From JBAZAX01 sp964568625 (lineage in GTDB: Bacteria > Babelota > Babeliae > Babelales > RVW-14): a stretch of DNA of 64,000 nt. Of the stretch, positions 35,492 to 44,578 are shown in pieces. Every line of letters starts with the position of its first letter. The stretch's first letter is position 1. Location of the stretch: assembly GCA_964568625.1 (NCBI GenBank), contig CAZMQG010000005.1, positions 26,951-90,950 of the forward strand. The letters run 5' to 3'. The position numbers and the translations under genes were made by a program. The notes under the pieces are model-generated. The model was not told the origin of the DNA. It worked only from the letters and a program-made list of their open reading frames with translations, and ran no database searches.

Positions 35492-36371
35492 AAATATAGT
35501 GAACAACAACTTCGCGGTTAAAGCTGTGACCAGTTTTCGCCGCGATTACTTTTCCAGCCAATGATAAGCCCAAGAGGCTTAAATCACCGATCAAGTCAAG
35601 AACCTTGTGTCTGACACATTCATCTTCAAAGCGGGTTTCATTCAAAAAGCCCTCGTGACTTAAAACAACTGTGTTCCCCAGAGATGTTCCTTTTGCAATC
35701 CCAAGTTTGCGCATCTGCGGCAGTTGCTCTAGAAAACCAAAAGTTCTTGCCGGAGCAATATTTTGGGCAAAAAATTCGGATGTTAAAAGACATTCAAATT
35801 TACTGCTGCCCACAAGTTTATTGGCAAAGTCCGCCGTATAACTTATGTGTAGTTCTGTAGAATTATTTTGTTTGGAATAATTGTCTTGTACTGAATGATT
35901 AATTTCTGCGGAGTAATTATCTTGCGCGGGATAAATTTCAATAAAGCGTCCTGCTTTATCTTCAAAACGAAGCTTTTCTTTTGGGGTAATATACTTTTTA
36001 GCAGCATTCTGAAGTTGAAATCCACAGTCCAAAATCCCCTGCACAAATGGCGCCGCGCTCCCATCCATAATTGGAATTTCAAAACCAAACACTTCGATCA
36101 AAACATTATCAAGTCCAGTTGCAACAACGGCAGCCAAAAGGTGTTCAGTCGTACTCAACGTCCAGATATTATTTTTCAAAACCGTTGCCTGCATTGCAAC
36201 TTCAGGAATAACAGAGCCTATTTTGAAAAAAGCATCAGGAAAAGCTGAATTTATAAAAACAATTCCAAAATCCTTGGGTGCCGGCTTTAAGACAACCCTG
36301 GCCAACTGCCCGGAATGAACACCTATACCCTCAAAAACAACCTCGTTCTTCAATGTTTTTTGTTGCTGCAT
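35463..36371 (-). CDS. lpxC: UDP-3-O-acyl-GlcNAc deacetylase LpxC
   Basis: 302 aa from the ATG at 36371 (MQQQKTLKNEVVFEGIGVHSG, the family start); a TTG at 36386 is also possible. The zinc site is visible as TTEHLLAA (His) and HKVLDLIGDL (His and Asp), with the catalytic His in KTGHSFN. It commits lipid A synthesis, so the cell should make an LPS-type outer membrane. It lies downstream of rplM on the same strand. Confidence 0.95.
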   Translation of the reverse strand: MQQQKTLKNEVVFEGIGVHSGQLARVVLKPAPKDFGIVFINSAFPDAFFKIGSVIPEVAMQATVLKNNIWTLSTTEHLLAAVVATGLDNVLIEVFGFEIPIMDGSAAPFVQGILDCGFQLQNAAKKYITPKEKLRFEDKAGRFIEIYPAQDNYSAEINHSVQDNYSKQNNSTELHISYTADFANKLVGSSKFECLLTSEFFAQNIAPARTFGFLEQLPQMRKLGIAKGTSLGNTVVLSHEGFLNETRFEDECVRHKVLDLIGDLSLLGLSLAGKVIAAKTGHSFNREVVVHYISNPDKWQVY

Positions 36372-36464
36372 GTAATGCCTAATCAAATAACCCCTTTAAA
36401 CAATTGTAGCAGGCTTACAAACCTGTAAACCTGCTACAAAACTTATTTATTGCGTAAGCTTTAA

Positions 36465-36890
36465 TTAATCTTTTAGCTGTGCTTGGTGAGGATGTTCTGA
36501 TCCTACATAAATCTTAAGTTTCTTAAGAACTTGTCGATTTAGCTTATTCTTTGGAAGCATTCCTTTTACACCTTGCATAATCAACCTGGATGGATCTTTT
36601 GCAAAAACTTCTTTAGCTGAAGGTTCTTTTAAACCACCTCTCCAACCTGAGAATCTGGCGTAAATTTTGTCGTCCCATTTATTTCCGGTCAACACAATTT
36701 TTTCACAATTGGTAACAACAACATAATCGCCGGAGTCGGTATGAGGAGTATAGGTGGCCTTATCTTTTCCTCTAAGAATATCTGCAATTTGCGTGCACAA
36801 ACGGCCTAACACTTGTCCTGATGCATCAATTTTACGCCACTTTGGCTCGCGTTCTTCGTTCTTCAAAATATAACTTTTATTCATATCCAT
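36465..36890 (-). CDS. rplM: 50S ribosomal protein L13
   Basis: 141 aa. Blocks WRKIDASGQVLGRLCTQIADILRGKDKATYTPH, YVVVTNCEKIVLTGNK and MLPKNKLNRQVLKKLKIY are diagnostic of L13. The usual partner rpsI (S9) does not follow; lpxC lies downstream instead. Confidence 0.97.
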   Translation of the reverse strand: MDMNKSYILKNEEREPKWRKIDASGQVLGRLCTQIADILRGKDKATYTPHTDSGDYVVVTNCEKIVLTGNKWDDKIYARFSGWRGGLKEPSAKEVFAKDPSRLIMQGVKGMLPKNKLNRQVLKKLKIYVGSEHPHQAQLKD

Positions 36891-37120
36891 GGCTGATAAC
36901 CCTAAATCTATTATATGATTTATTTAATTTGTGTATTTAAAACCGATATTTAGCTCTAAAATTCAATAAAAATGACTTTCTCTATTCTATGGCAAAAAAC
37001 AATTATGGTCAAATATTTTCTACCCATTTAGATTATACAATATCTATTAATGCCATTTCAAAGTCATAAAAGTGTTAGTTTAAAGCTTAATATGTATCTT
37101 ATATCAAACTTGAAAATACC

Positions 37121-37156
37121 TATAATTATACTATTCTAATAGTAATTACTATTAGA
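37121..37156 (+). promoter_or_regulatory. TATAAT box followed by a perfect 22-bp palindrome
   Basis: A TATAAT (37121-37126) lies 9 bp before a palindrome at 37135-37156 whose half-site is TCTAATAGTAA, with no spacer. It sits 27 bp before the ATG of the gene at 37184, around the expected transcription start, where a repressor operator would be placed. The -35 is weak. The operator role is inference. Confidence 0.4.
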
Positions 37157-37183
37157 TTTAACTACAAACCTTTGGGGGTTCTT

Positions 37184-38389
37184 ATGTACATGAATAATAG
37201 ACAGTTTTTTAGATTAGTCATATTTTTTTCAATTAGCCTATTTAACCATTCTCAATCAATAATATTTGCTGGAGCTGGCAGCTCAACAGCAAAATCAGGT
37301 ACCAAACCACAATCTCATTCTTGTCACACCTCTACAAAACCCAATCACGAAACATCCTCTAATTCTGTATCACCAAAAATTATTATCATCTCCCCGGCAC
37401 AAAATCAAGCCAATTTTGAGCCCAAAACATTTGATTTTGAGGCGGAAATATCACACTCAACTAACATAGAAATCAAATGTAAAAGTGGAAAAAATTTTAA
37501 TGTTCCAGAATGTATATTAAGAATGTCGTTCTATTTTTTGAACGCTGACGATGAAATCACGAACATTAACAATATATTCAATGATTTGAATGAAAATGTT
37601 ACTGAATCATTGCTTCAAGCTATGACTTACATGTACATAGCCTTCAAAAATTACAATCGGCAGGAAGATATTACGGCCTTTTTTATAACTAATTTCAACC
37701 AATACATGCATCTAAAAATTGTAAGTGAACTTCAGTTACAAAAAGCCAAAACATGGCTCTTTGTAACTGAATTACTTATGGCAATGAATATTCTAAAAAT
37801 TGGCATAACACTCAACGGAATTCCACAAAATTGTATACTCTCAGACTCTTTTAATATTTTAATTGAAAATTGTGATCCAATAGATACTTTTGGATTATTC
37901 ATCTCCCCTGAATTCAGAGAGTTGTATAATAGCTTAACAAAACAAGATCTACTCATGGCACAAGAACTTATTGAAACATTCACCCAACAAATTTCACCAC
38001 TCTTTCTTGAGATCGCCAAATGCGTATTTGTTTTCGAAACGGCTAAAGACGAATTTCACATAGCCTTAAGTTCAATTTTTACTTTAGCTCAAAAAACCTG
38101 TAAAAACGCCGATTTAAATTTTACAAATCTCAGACTTTTTATAAATTTTTTAACCCAATACAACATAGTAAGTCTTTCATATGACGGAAATTTCGAATCA
38201 CAAGAAATACTTAAATCTTTTCTTCCAATGTTTAAAAACACACTTAAACGCATAAATTTAAGAGATAATCGCTTTATTGAAAATTGGGACTGTATTTTTT
38301 TTCGACAATTTAATCACTTAGCAAAAATCACATGCGGAAATAGAATCTGCCGTGTCGAAAATCAACAATTAGTTGATATTTCCTTTTAA
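37184..38389 (+). CDS. Exported hypothetical protein, possible BTB/Skp1-like fold
   Basis: 401 aa from the ATG at 37184, which has GGGGG 5 nt upstream. A signal peptide (FRLVIFFSISLFNHSQSIIFA) is followed by a Ser/Lys/Pro-rich linker. Residues about 90-160 then show the BTB/POZ-Skp1 pattern (IEIKCKSGKNFNVPECILRMS, then helices), where SGKNFNV corresponds to the 'DGxxFxV' strand turn. The remainder is helical, and the end (LKRINLRDNRF, LAKITCGN) looks like leucine-rich repeats. In eukaryotes BTB and Skp1 proteins recruit ubiquitin ligases. The assignment is by eye and tentative. It converges on pyrG with a 21-nt overlap. Confidence 0.75.
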   Translation: MYMNNRQFFRLVIFFSISLFNHSQSIIFAGAGSSTAKSGTKPQSHSCHTSTKPNHETSSNSVSPKIIIISPAQNQANFEPKTFDFEAEISHSTNIEIKCKSGKNFNVPECILRMSFYFLNADDEITNINNIFNDLNENVTESLLQAMTYMYIAFKNYNRQEDITAFFITNFNQYMHLKIVSELQLQKAKTWLFVTELLMAMNILKIGITLNGIPQNCILSDSFNILIENCDPIDTFGLFISPEFRELYNSLTKQDLLMAQELIETFTQQISPLFLEIAKCVFVFETAKDEFHIALSSIFTLAQKTCKNADLNFTNLRLFINFLTQYNIVSLSYDGNFESQEILKSFLPMFKNTLKRINLRDNRFIENWDCIFFRQFNHLAKITCGNRICRVENQQLVDISF

Positions 38390-40045
38390 TTTTCTTTCAA
38401 CAACCACACTCATAAATTCCATAAACAGAGGATTTACATCCAAAGGCGACGATTTAAACTCCGGATGGGCCTGTGTTCCAAGCATAAATGGATGACTTTT
38501 GATTTCCGATATTTCAACCAAATTTTTTTCAGTATAAATTCCCGAAAAGACAACGCCCGCCTTTTCAAACTTTTCTTTATAGGAATTATTAAATTCGTAA
38601 CGGTGTCGGTGCCTCTCTTCAACCAAGTCTTTTCCATAGGCTTTATGCGCTTTTGACCCTTTCAACACCTTACAAGGATATGTCCCAAGGCGCATAGTTG
38701 CACCTTTACGCTCAATTCCTTGCTGTTCTACAAGCAAAGATATAACCGGATTGGACGTGTTTTTATCAAACTCTGTGCTATTTGCATCTTTAAGGCCAAG
38801 CACATTACGTGCAAATTCTATAAGCATTACCTGCATTCCTAAACATAACCCCAAATATGGAACATCATGCTCACGCGCCCATTTTGCAGCCAACATTTTA
38901 CCCTCAACCCCTCGATTATCAAAACCGCCAGGCACAATAATGCCATCAAGACTTGCCATCGTTTTCCATATATCCGCACTAAAATCATCCTTGGCTTTTT
39001 CAAGCTTTTCAGCCTCAATGACTTCAAGGGTTACTTTAACTTTATTCCAATATCCCGCAGATGATACTGCCTCAATAACACTTATGTATGGATCATTACT
39101 TCCAACATACTTGGCAACAAGTCCAATTTTTACATCTTTTTTACTAGTCTCAATTAACTCAATTAATTCTCGCCATTGCGATAAATTTGTCGGTCTGGGA
39201 TTTGAAATTCCAAAGTATTGTTGGATTTTTTCACATAACCCTTGTTTTTCCAAATCTAAAAACAACTTATAAATTGGCTTGTAAGTCAAAACCTGGAAAA
39301 TAAGATTTTTGTCTACCCCGCACATAATTGACAACTTTTCACGAGGCTTAGTCTCAATAGATTTTTCTGCACGCAATACCAAGCTGTTAGGAATAAGGCC
39401 AAGACCCTTTAAAGTATAAACACTATGCTGAGTTGGCTTAGTTTTTATCTCGTTTGCCCAACTTAAAAATGGAACATAACTTAGATGAAAGTGAAATAGT
39501 CTATGATGCCCAAGTTCAAGACTAATTTGACGTATGGCTTCTAAAAACGTATTACCTTCCATATCGCCAACTGTGCCACCTATTTCAATAAGTACAAAAT
39601 CCGTCTTTTGTTCAATTGCAAAATCTAATAAACGATTTTTAATCGTATCAACTACATGAGGAACCAACTGAATACAGCGACCTAAAAACTTCCCTTCGCG
39701 CTCACCCTGAAGCACCTCTTCAAAAATTTGCCCTGATGAAACTGAGGATTTTCTGGTCAGATGCAACTGCATTATGCGCTCGTAATGCCCAAGATCAAGA
39801 TCGGTTTCCGCACCATCTGCAGTTACAAAAACTTCGCCATGCTCCATAGGAGACATGGTTCCGGGATCAACATTAAGATATGGATCCCACTTAACAACAG
39901 CAACTGAATAACCAGCATTCTTAAGGAGTACTCCAACTGAAGAAACCAAAACTCCTTTACCGATTGATGAACAAACGCCACCGGTCACAGTTATAAACTT
40001 TGTACCATTATCAATAACAGTCTTTAATTTTTCATTGAAACACAC
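38369..40045 (-). CDS. pyrG: CTP synthase
   Basis: 558 aa from a GTG at 40045 with GAGGGAG 5 nt upstream; a TTG at 40078 is in frame but has no ribosome site. The N-terminal synthetase domain begins KFITVTGGVCSSIGKGV, with the signature DPYLNVDPGTMSPMEHGEV. The C-terminal glutaminase domain has the nucleophile Cys in GLCLGMQ and the His-Glu pair in AHPEFKS. It makes CTP from UTP, ATP and glutamine, which implies that UTP is available or imported. Confidence 0.96.
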   Translation of the reverse strand: MCFNEKLKTVIDNGTKFITVTGGVCSSIGKGVLVSSVGVLLKNAGYSVAVVKWDPYLNVDPGTMSPMEHGEVFVTADGAETDLDLGHYERIMQLHLTRKSSVSSGQIFEEVLQGEREGKFLGRCIQLVPHVVDTIKNRLLDFAIEQKTDFVLIEIGGTVGDMEGNTFLEAIRQISLELGHHRLFHFHLSYVPFLSWANEIKTKPTQHSVYTLKGLGLIPNSLVLRAEKSIETKPREKLSIMCGVDKNLIFQVLTYKPIYKLFLDLEKQGLCEKIQQYFGISNPRPTNLSQWRELIELIETSKKDVKIGLVAKYVGSNDPYISVIEAVSSAGYWNKVKVTLEVIEAEKLEKAKDDFSADIWKTMASLDGIIVPGGFDNRGVEGKMLAAKWAREHDVPYLGLCLGMQVMLIEFARNVLGLKDANSTEFDKNTSNPVISLLVEQQGIERKGATMRLGTYPCKVLKGSKAHKAYGKDLVEERHRHRYEFNNSYKEKFEKAGVVFSGIYTEKNLVEISEIKSHPFMLGTQAHPEFKSSPLDVNPLFMEFMSVVVERKLKGNIN

Positions 40046-40169
40046 GAGCTCTCCCTCAAGAATTTTATTAAATCGCAATTTTGATTTTATTAAATAAAAT
40101 ATTCACAAATTATATCTAATTTTTTATTTAAATATAATAAGTTTTTAAAATAAAATTAGATCTTTAGAA

Positions 40170-41459
40170 TTATCCACGCATTAAGGTTTCAATATCATCA
40201 GCAGATTTAGGTAAATCTGCGCTAAGACAAACAACCCCATCCTCAGCCACAGCATAATCATCTTCAATTCTAATGCCAATATTTTCCTGAGGAATATAAA
40301 TCCCAGGCTCAATTGTAAACACATCACCCGGCTGAAGAGGAAGCTCATTACTTCCAACATCGTGAACGTCAAGACCAAGAAAATGACCAATTCCATGAAC
40401 AAAATACTGCTCATAACCATGTTTACTTAAAAATTTAACCGCTTGATGATGTAAAGATTTTTCTGGTATTTTATGGTTATTTAAATACATTCCAGGAGCA
40501 GCCAGGGATTCGACATATTTCTGTGTTTGAAGCACAATATCATAAACCTCTTTCTGTCTTGCTGAAAACTTACCTGAAACAGGAAAAGTTCTCGTTAAAT
40601 CTGATGAATAAAGCCCATACTCCGCACCAATATCTACAACAACCAAATCATCCGCGTGCAATTTTGTATTGCGATCATTGCAATGCAAAATCGTTGTATT
40701 TTTTCCCGTTGCAACAATACTTGCAAACGCCGGATCTGCATTTGCGCTCTCTTTAAAAACGTATTCAATAAATGCCTGGATTTGATACTCGTATTTACCT
40801 GACTCAATATTTTTTGCAGCCGCTTGAATGGCAAGTGATGTAATCTGTGCCGCTTTGTAAATTAAATTTATTTCATGATTTTCTTTAGTTCGCCTACACT
40901 TGTGCACAATGCCCGAAACATCTGCAATCGTAATTTTTTGGTCATATATCCAATCTTGAAGGCATGCCACAAACTGCATTTGAGTAAAGTATCTTGAACT
41001 AGTAGAATCCATTAATGTGTAAATAACCCCACCTACCCCTAATTTTTTCTTTATATCAGCAATAACTTCACTGTATCGCTCGGGTGTAAAAAACGGAGCA
41101 CTTGAATACCCCTTGATTTCAGAACCAAGATATTTGATTTGATCAACTGCAATATCCGATACTTTAGTTTTTAAGCAAATATCAGTTTTAACCCATTGCT
41201 CACGGTTTTGTCCGTAAAAAGGCATATATAAAATATCATCTCCATCGAAATAACAACACATCAGAACGGCCGGTTCTGTAATTCCCGTTAGATAATAAAA
41301 TGACGATTCTTGCTTAAACGAATATCGAGCTGATTCAAAATCAGAAATAAGTAACAAGACTCCAGACTCAATTTTCGGATTTAATAATTTGATTTGATCT
41401 ATAACTTTTGTTCGTCGAGCTCTGAAACGATCCAATTTTTTTTCATGAGTATAAAACAT
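40170..41459 (-). CDS. pepP: Xaa-Pro aminopeptidase (M24B)
   Basis: 429 aa. It has an N-terminal creatinase-like domain (FYYLTGITEPAVLMCCYFDGDD) and a C-terminal pita-bread domain with the metal ligands: Asp in VVDIGAEY, Asp in SSDLTRTF, His in GIGHFLGLDVHDVG, Glu in FTIEPGIY and Glu in RIEDDY. It removes N-terminal residues before proline, useful for peptide nutrition. It starts 11 bp after lptD ends. Confidence 0.94.
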   Translation of the reverse strand: MFYTHEKKLDRFRARRTKVIDQIKLLNPKIESGVLLLISDFESARYSFKQESSFYYLTGITEPAVLMCCYFDGDDILYMPFYGQNREQWVKTDICLKTKVSDIAVDQIKYLGSEIKGYSSAPFFTPERYSEVIADIKKKLGVGGVIYTLMDSTSSRYFTQMQFVACLQDWIYDQKITIADVSGIVHKCRRTKENHEINLIYKAAQITSLAIQAAAKNIESGKYEYQIQAFIEYVFKESANADPAFASIVATGKNTTILHCNDRNTKLHADDLVVVDIGAEYGLYSSDLTRTFPVSGKFSARQKEVYDIVLQTQKYVESLAAPGMYLNNHKIPEKSLHHQAVKFLSKHGYEQYFVHGIGHFLGLDVHDVGSNELPLQPGDVFTIEPGIYIPQENIGIRIEDDYAVAEDGVVCLSADLPKSADDIETLMRG

Positions 41460-41470
41460 CTCTTCTCCAA

Positions 41471-43882
41471 TTACTCTTCCTCTATCCTGTGAATTATAGG
41501 CTGACGCCTAAATTTTTTAGCAAATGATCCTAATGAATCTAATCTTAAAGAAAAAACCACTGTATGCTCTGCCTTACTATTGCCACAATCGCGATATTTC
41601 TTTGCTTCAAATCCAAGATAAAATCCCCAACAGTGTCCATTTAGCTCCATTCTAACTCTATGAAGCAAGGGTTTTAATCCCTGTAAATCAGCAAAATGAT
41701 AGCCCTTTTCGTCATAAAATTGACCATCATAACAAAGTACTACCTCTTTGCTGATAGGAATTGCAACATTCACAAAAACAAAGTGGGGAACATTTGATAA
41801 AAGCTCACGGGATTGCTGCAATAATGGATGCTGATAAAAATATCCAACTGAAAGATTTAGCTTATCTTTAAAAATACCTGCACTAATTTGTGACTGTAAC
41901 AACCGTGATCGCCCCCACTCAAACTCTTGATCCACAGAAAATTTTAAAATATTATAACCAATACTAAAATCATATTTAAGTGGCAAAATATGTCGTTGTC
42001 TTACACCACGACGTAAATAAAAAATATCGGATTGGCTATAAAAATCATACCCCTGCTCAATATCTAAATCGATATTCCAATTTTTCCAATTCAAATTATT
42101 CGAAATACTTCCAGCCAGCTCATTGATTGGATATGCACGATCCCATAAATCCATATAATACCAATTATCCTGGTAAAACTTTGGCAAATATGTCCACTTA
42201 AGCATTGGTTGCACAAAATTAGAACAACTGTAATCATTACTGTAAATTGTAGCATCAGGCAAAGCAATTTCTGCTCCATATTTTGAATAAATTCGATATG
42301 CTCCATTCCCGAATAAATGATCCTCTATCACATTTTTTCTATGTATATCGCTTGATTGTGTATTACTTCTGAACTGAGCCTCAGGTTCAACGAAAAGCCT
42401 AATTTTGCAATTCTTGGCATTAAAACATGAGTGTATATTTCCTTTATAGCCTGCTCTAAATACATCATGCTTCTCAAGCGGGATTAAGGATGATTCTTTA
42501 ATCATTCTTGAATTAACAAAAAGACGCTCAATCTCAACCTGCCTATAAAAAATTTGATCAAAAAACAAATCTTGTCGATAAAATAGTAAATTATTAAAAT
42601 TCCAACATGAAGGATTCCACTCAAAATGAGGAAGCTTTAATGTTTTAAACCTATCTTCAATCTCTTTTTTAGTAACTAAATCATTGTTAAATTCAACAAC
42701 TTTATCTTTGTTGTCATTTGCAAATTTTTCTGCAAAACCAATATCTTCATCTGTAAGACTTATAAATTGCTTACGAATCGTACGGTCCTTGTCTCCCTTA
42801 CATTCAAATAAATGCTTATCTGAGTGCCCCCTAAAAATAATCGAATTAAAGAATGTATCATCCACAGATTCAATATTATTGGAAAAATAGTAACCAATTT
42901 GCTTATCTGTTCCAAAATCGGCTCTAATCAAACTCCTAAAATCAAAACTCCCCAAATGCGTAAGATAGGTATAATCTTTGCCTTGAATCCAATATCTATG
43001 CTCTGTTTTTTGAACAATATTTTTGTTTTGTAAAGCATATGAATCATTAACTATTGCATACTGCCCACAAGCATTCGTAAATGAATCAGGCGATCGCGCC
43101 CATCTAAATTCATCTGAAAAAACAGCCCCGCGCTGCGTTTTAAAATCTAACCCAAATGTAGTATCACAGTGTCGATTAATATACTTGTAATACTCCACTT
43201 TCATACCAAATCCAAACTCGTAATCAAATGAAAATTTTGGAATTAAAAATCCAGATTTTGAATGCCCTTGAATTGGTAAAGCCATCCTTGGCAAATAAAA
43301 AACCGGAATTCCACCTGTTTTAAAAATAATATTTGATGCATCTATAAAATAACTTCCATGAACAACAGCCTTTGTTGCACTAAAATACCAGTGCAAATCA
43401 TCCTGATCACAAGCGGAAAATAAAATATCTTCCATTCTCCAGTTAAAATCATTTAGTTTCTGCGCTTTTTTGGCAGAAATATAACCTTCATCCATATGAA
43501 TTTTTATATTTTCAGCATAACCTGTTTTATTTTCAAGATTCAAAAAAATATAATCAGTTAAAATGACAAAATCATTATTTTCAATTTTTACAGGGCCACA
43601 GTCAGACATTTTTGCAATAAGTGTTTGATTACCTCGATCAACCTCTACCCTATCTGCTGACAGGTGGAGTTTTTGATCTATAATTGCGTCAACAGCACCT
43701 TCAAAAATTATCCTGTTTTCATCAATAACAGTCTGTTTTAAACTGCTTATACGCAAAAATTTACCTGCCGTGGAAGATTTTATCGCAGAATTTAAATTAA
43801 AAAAGAGACATGTGAAAACAACAAATAACCCGATTCGTCTTAAAAAATCTTTGATTTGAATTAGAAAATTATGTCGAATCAT
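41471..43882 (-). CDS. lptD: LPS assembly protein LptD (OstA)
   Basis: 803 aa. A hydrophobic export segment (residues about 18-34) is followed by an OstA-type periplasmic domain (IIFEGAVDAIIDQKLHLSADRVEVDRGNQTLIAK) and a long beta-rich region with many aromatic residues, as in the 26-strand barrel (for example RMALPIQGHSKSGFLIPKFSFDYEFGFGMKVEYY). It inserts LPS into the outer leaflet. With lpxC it shows a Gram-negative envelope. The gene lies between recR and pepP; lptE is not visible nearby. Confidence 0.9.
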   Translation of the reverse strand: MIRHNFLIQIKDFLRRIGLFVVFTCLFFNLNSAIKSSTAGKFLRISSLKQTVIDENRIIFEGAVDAIIDQKLHLSADRVEVDRGNQTLIAKMSDCGPVKIENNDFVILTDYIFLNLENKTGYAENIKIHMDEGYISAKKAQKLNDFNWRMEDILFSACDQDDLHWYFSATKAVVHGSYFIDASNIIFKTGGIPVFYLPRMALPIQGHSKSGFLIPKFSFDYEFGFGMKVEYYKYINRHCDTTFGLDFKTQRGAVFSDEFRWARSPDSFTNACGQYAIVNDSYALQNKNIVQKTEHRYWIQGKDYTYLTHLGSFDFRSLIRADFGTDKQIGYYFSNNIESVDDTFFNSIIFRGHSDKHLFECKGDKDRTIRKQFISLTDEDIGFAEKFANDNKDKVVEFNNDLVTKKEIEDRFKTLKLPHFEWNPSCWNFNNLLFYRQDLFFDQIFYRQVEIERLFVNSRMIKESSLIPLEKHDVFRAGYKGNIHSCFNAKNCKIRLFVEPEAQFRSNTQSSDIHRKNVIEDHLFGNGAYRIYSKYGAEIALPDATIYSNDYSCSNFVQPMLKWTYLPKFYQDNWYYMDLWDRAYPINELAGSISNNLNWKNWNIDLDIEQGYDFYSQSDIFYLRRGVRQRHILPLKYDFSIGYNILKFSVDQEFEWGRSRLLQSQISAGIFKDKLNLSVGYFYQHPLLQQSRELLSNVPHFVFVNVAIPISKEVVLCYDGQFYDEKGYHFADLQGLKPLLHRVRMELNGHCWGFYLGFEAKKYRDCGNSKAEHTVVFSLRLDSLGSFAKKFRRQPIIHRIEEE

Positions 43883-43929
43883 GTAGCTGTCCCCTAAAAA
43901 TTAAATCCTAAATCACACACGATTCAAAA

Positions 43930-44544
43930 TCAAAATGGTCTTCGACAAGTCAACGCCTTAGAAATAGTTACTCGATCCATATATTCAAGATTTGACCCGA
44001 TTGGAACACCACTAGCCAATCGAGACACAGGGAGCGATAAATCTTTTATTTTAGAAAAAATATAACTTGCGGTAGCTTCACCTTCAGGGGTAGGATTGGT
44101 TGCAAAAATCAGTTCATCTATTTTGTTATTTCTCAACCGCTTAACTAATGCATCAACGGTTAAATTATCCGGCCCAACACCTTCCAAAGGACAAAGCGCT
44201 CCCCCCAAAACATGATAAACCCCATTAAATCCCCCGCTATTTTCGATGGCAAATAGATCATGCAAGGTCTCCACAACACAAATTACATTTTTATTGCGCT
44301 TTGCTGATGAACAAATCGAGCAAAGCGCATCATTATTTTGTGCTGTTTCGGATAGGTTAAAACATTCTTTGCAAAATTTAACAGATGCCTTTACGTCAAT
44401 CAATGCCTGACAAAATTGCTCAATATTTTTTTTATCACACATCAAAAAATAAACAGCCACTCTGTAAACATTTTTTGAGGCCAAAAATGGAACCCGTTGC
44501 AACTGGCGAATAAGTCTCTGAAAAGTCGGTAAATCTGCAAACAT
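43930..44544 (-). CDS. recR: Recombination mediator protein RecR
   Basis: 204 aa. It has a helix-hairpin-helix N-terminus (LPTFQRLIRQLQRVPFL), a four-cysteine zinc finger (CKECFNLSETAQNNDALCSIC) and a Toprim domain (ICVVETLHDLFAIENSGGFNGVYHVLGGALCPLEGVGPDNL). It acts with RecO and RecF in gap repair. It lies downstream of yidC by 34 bp, probably in the same transcript. Confidence 0.94.
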   Translation of the reverse strand: MFADLPTFQRLIRQLQRVPFLASKNVYRVAVYFLMCDKKNIEQFCQALIDVKASVKFCKECFNLSETAQNNDALCSICSSAKRNKNVICVVETLHDLFAIENSGGFNGVYHVLGGALCPLEGVGPDNLTVDALVKRLRNNKIDELIFATNPTPEGEATASYIFSKIKDLSLPVSRLASGVPIGSNLEYMDRVTISKALTCRRPF

Positions 44545-44578
44545 GTAAAAAACCTATTTTAATGTCTTCGATATTTTA

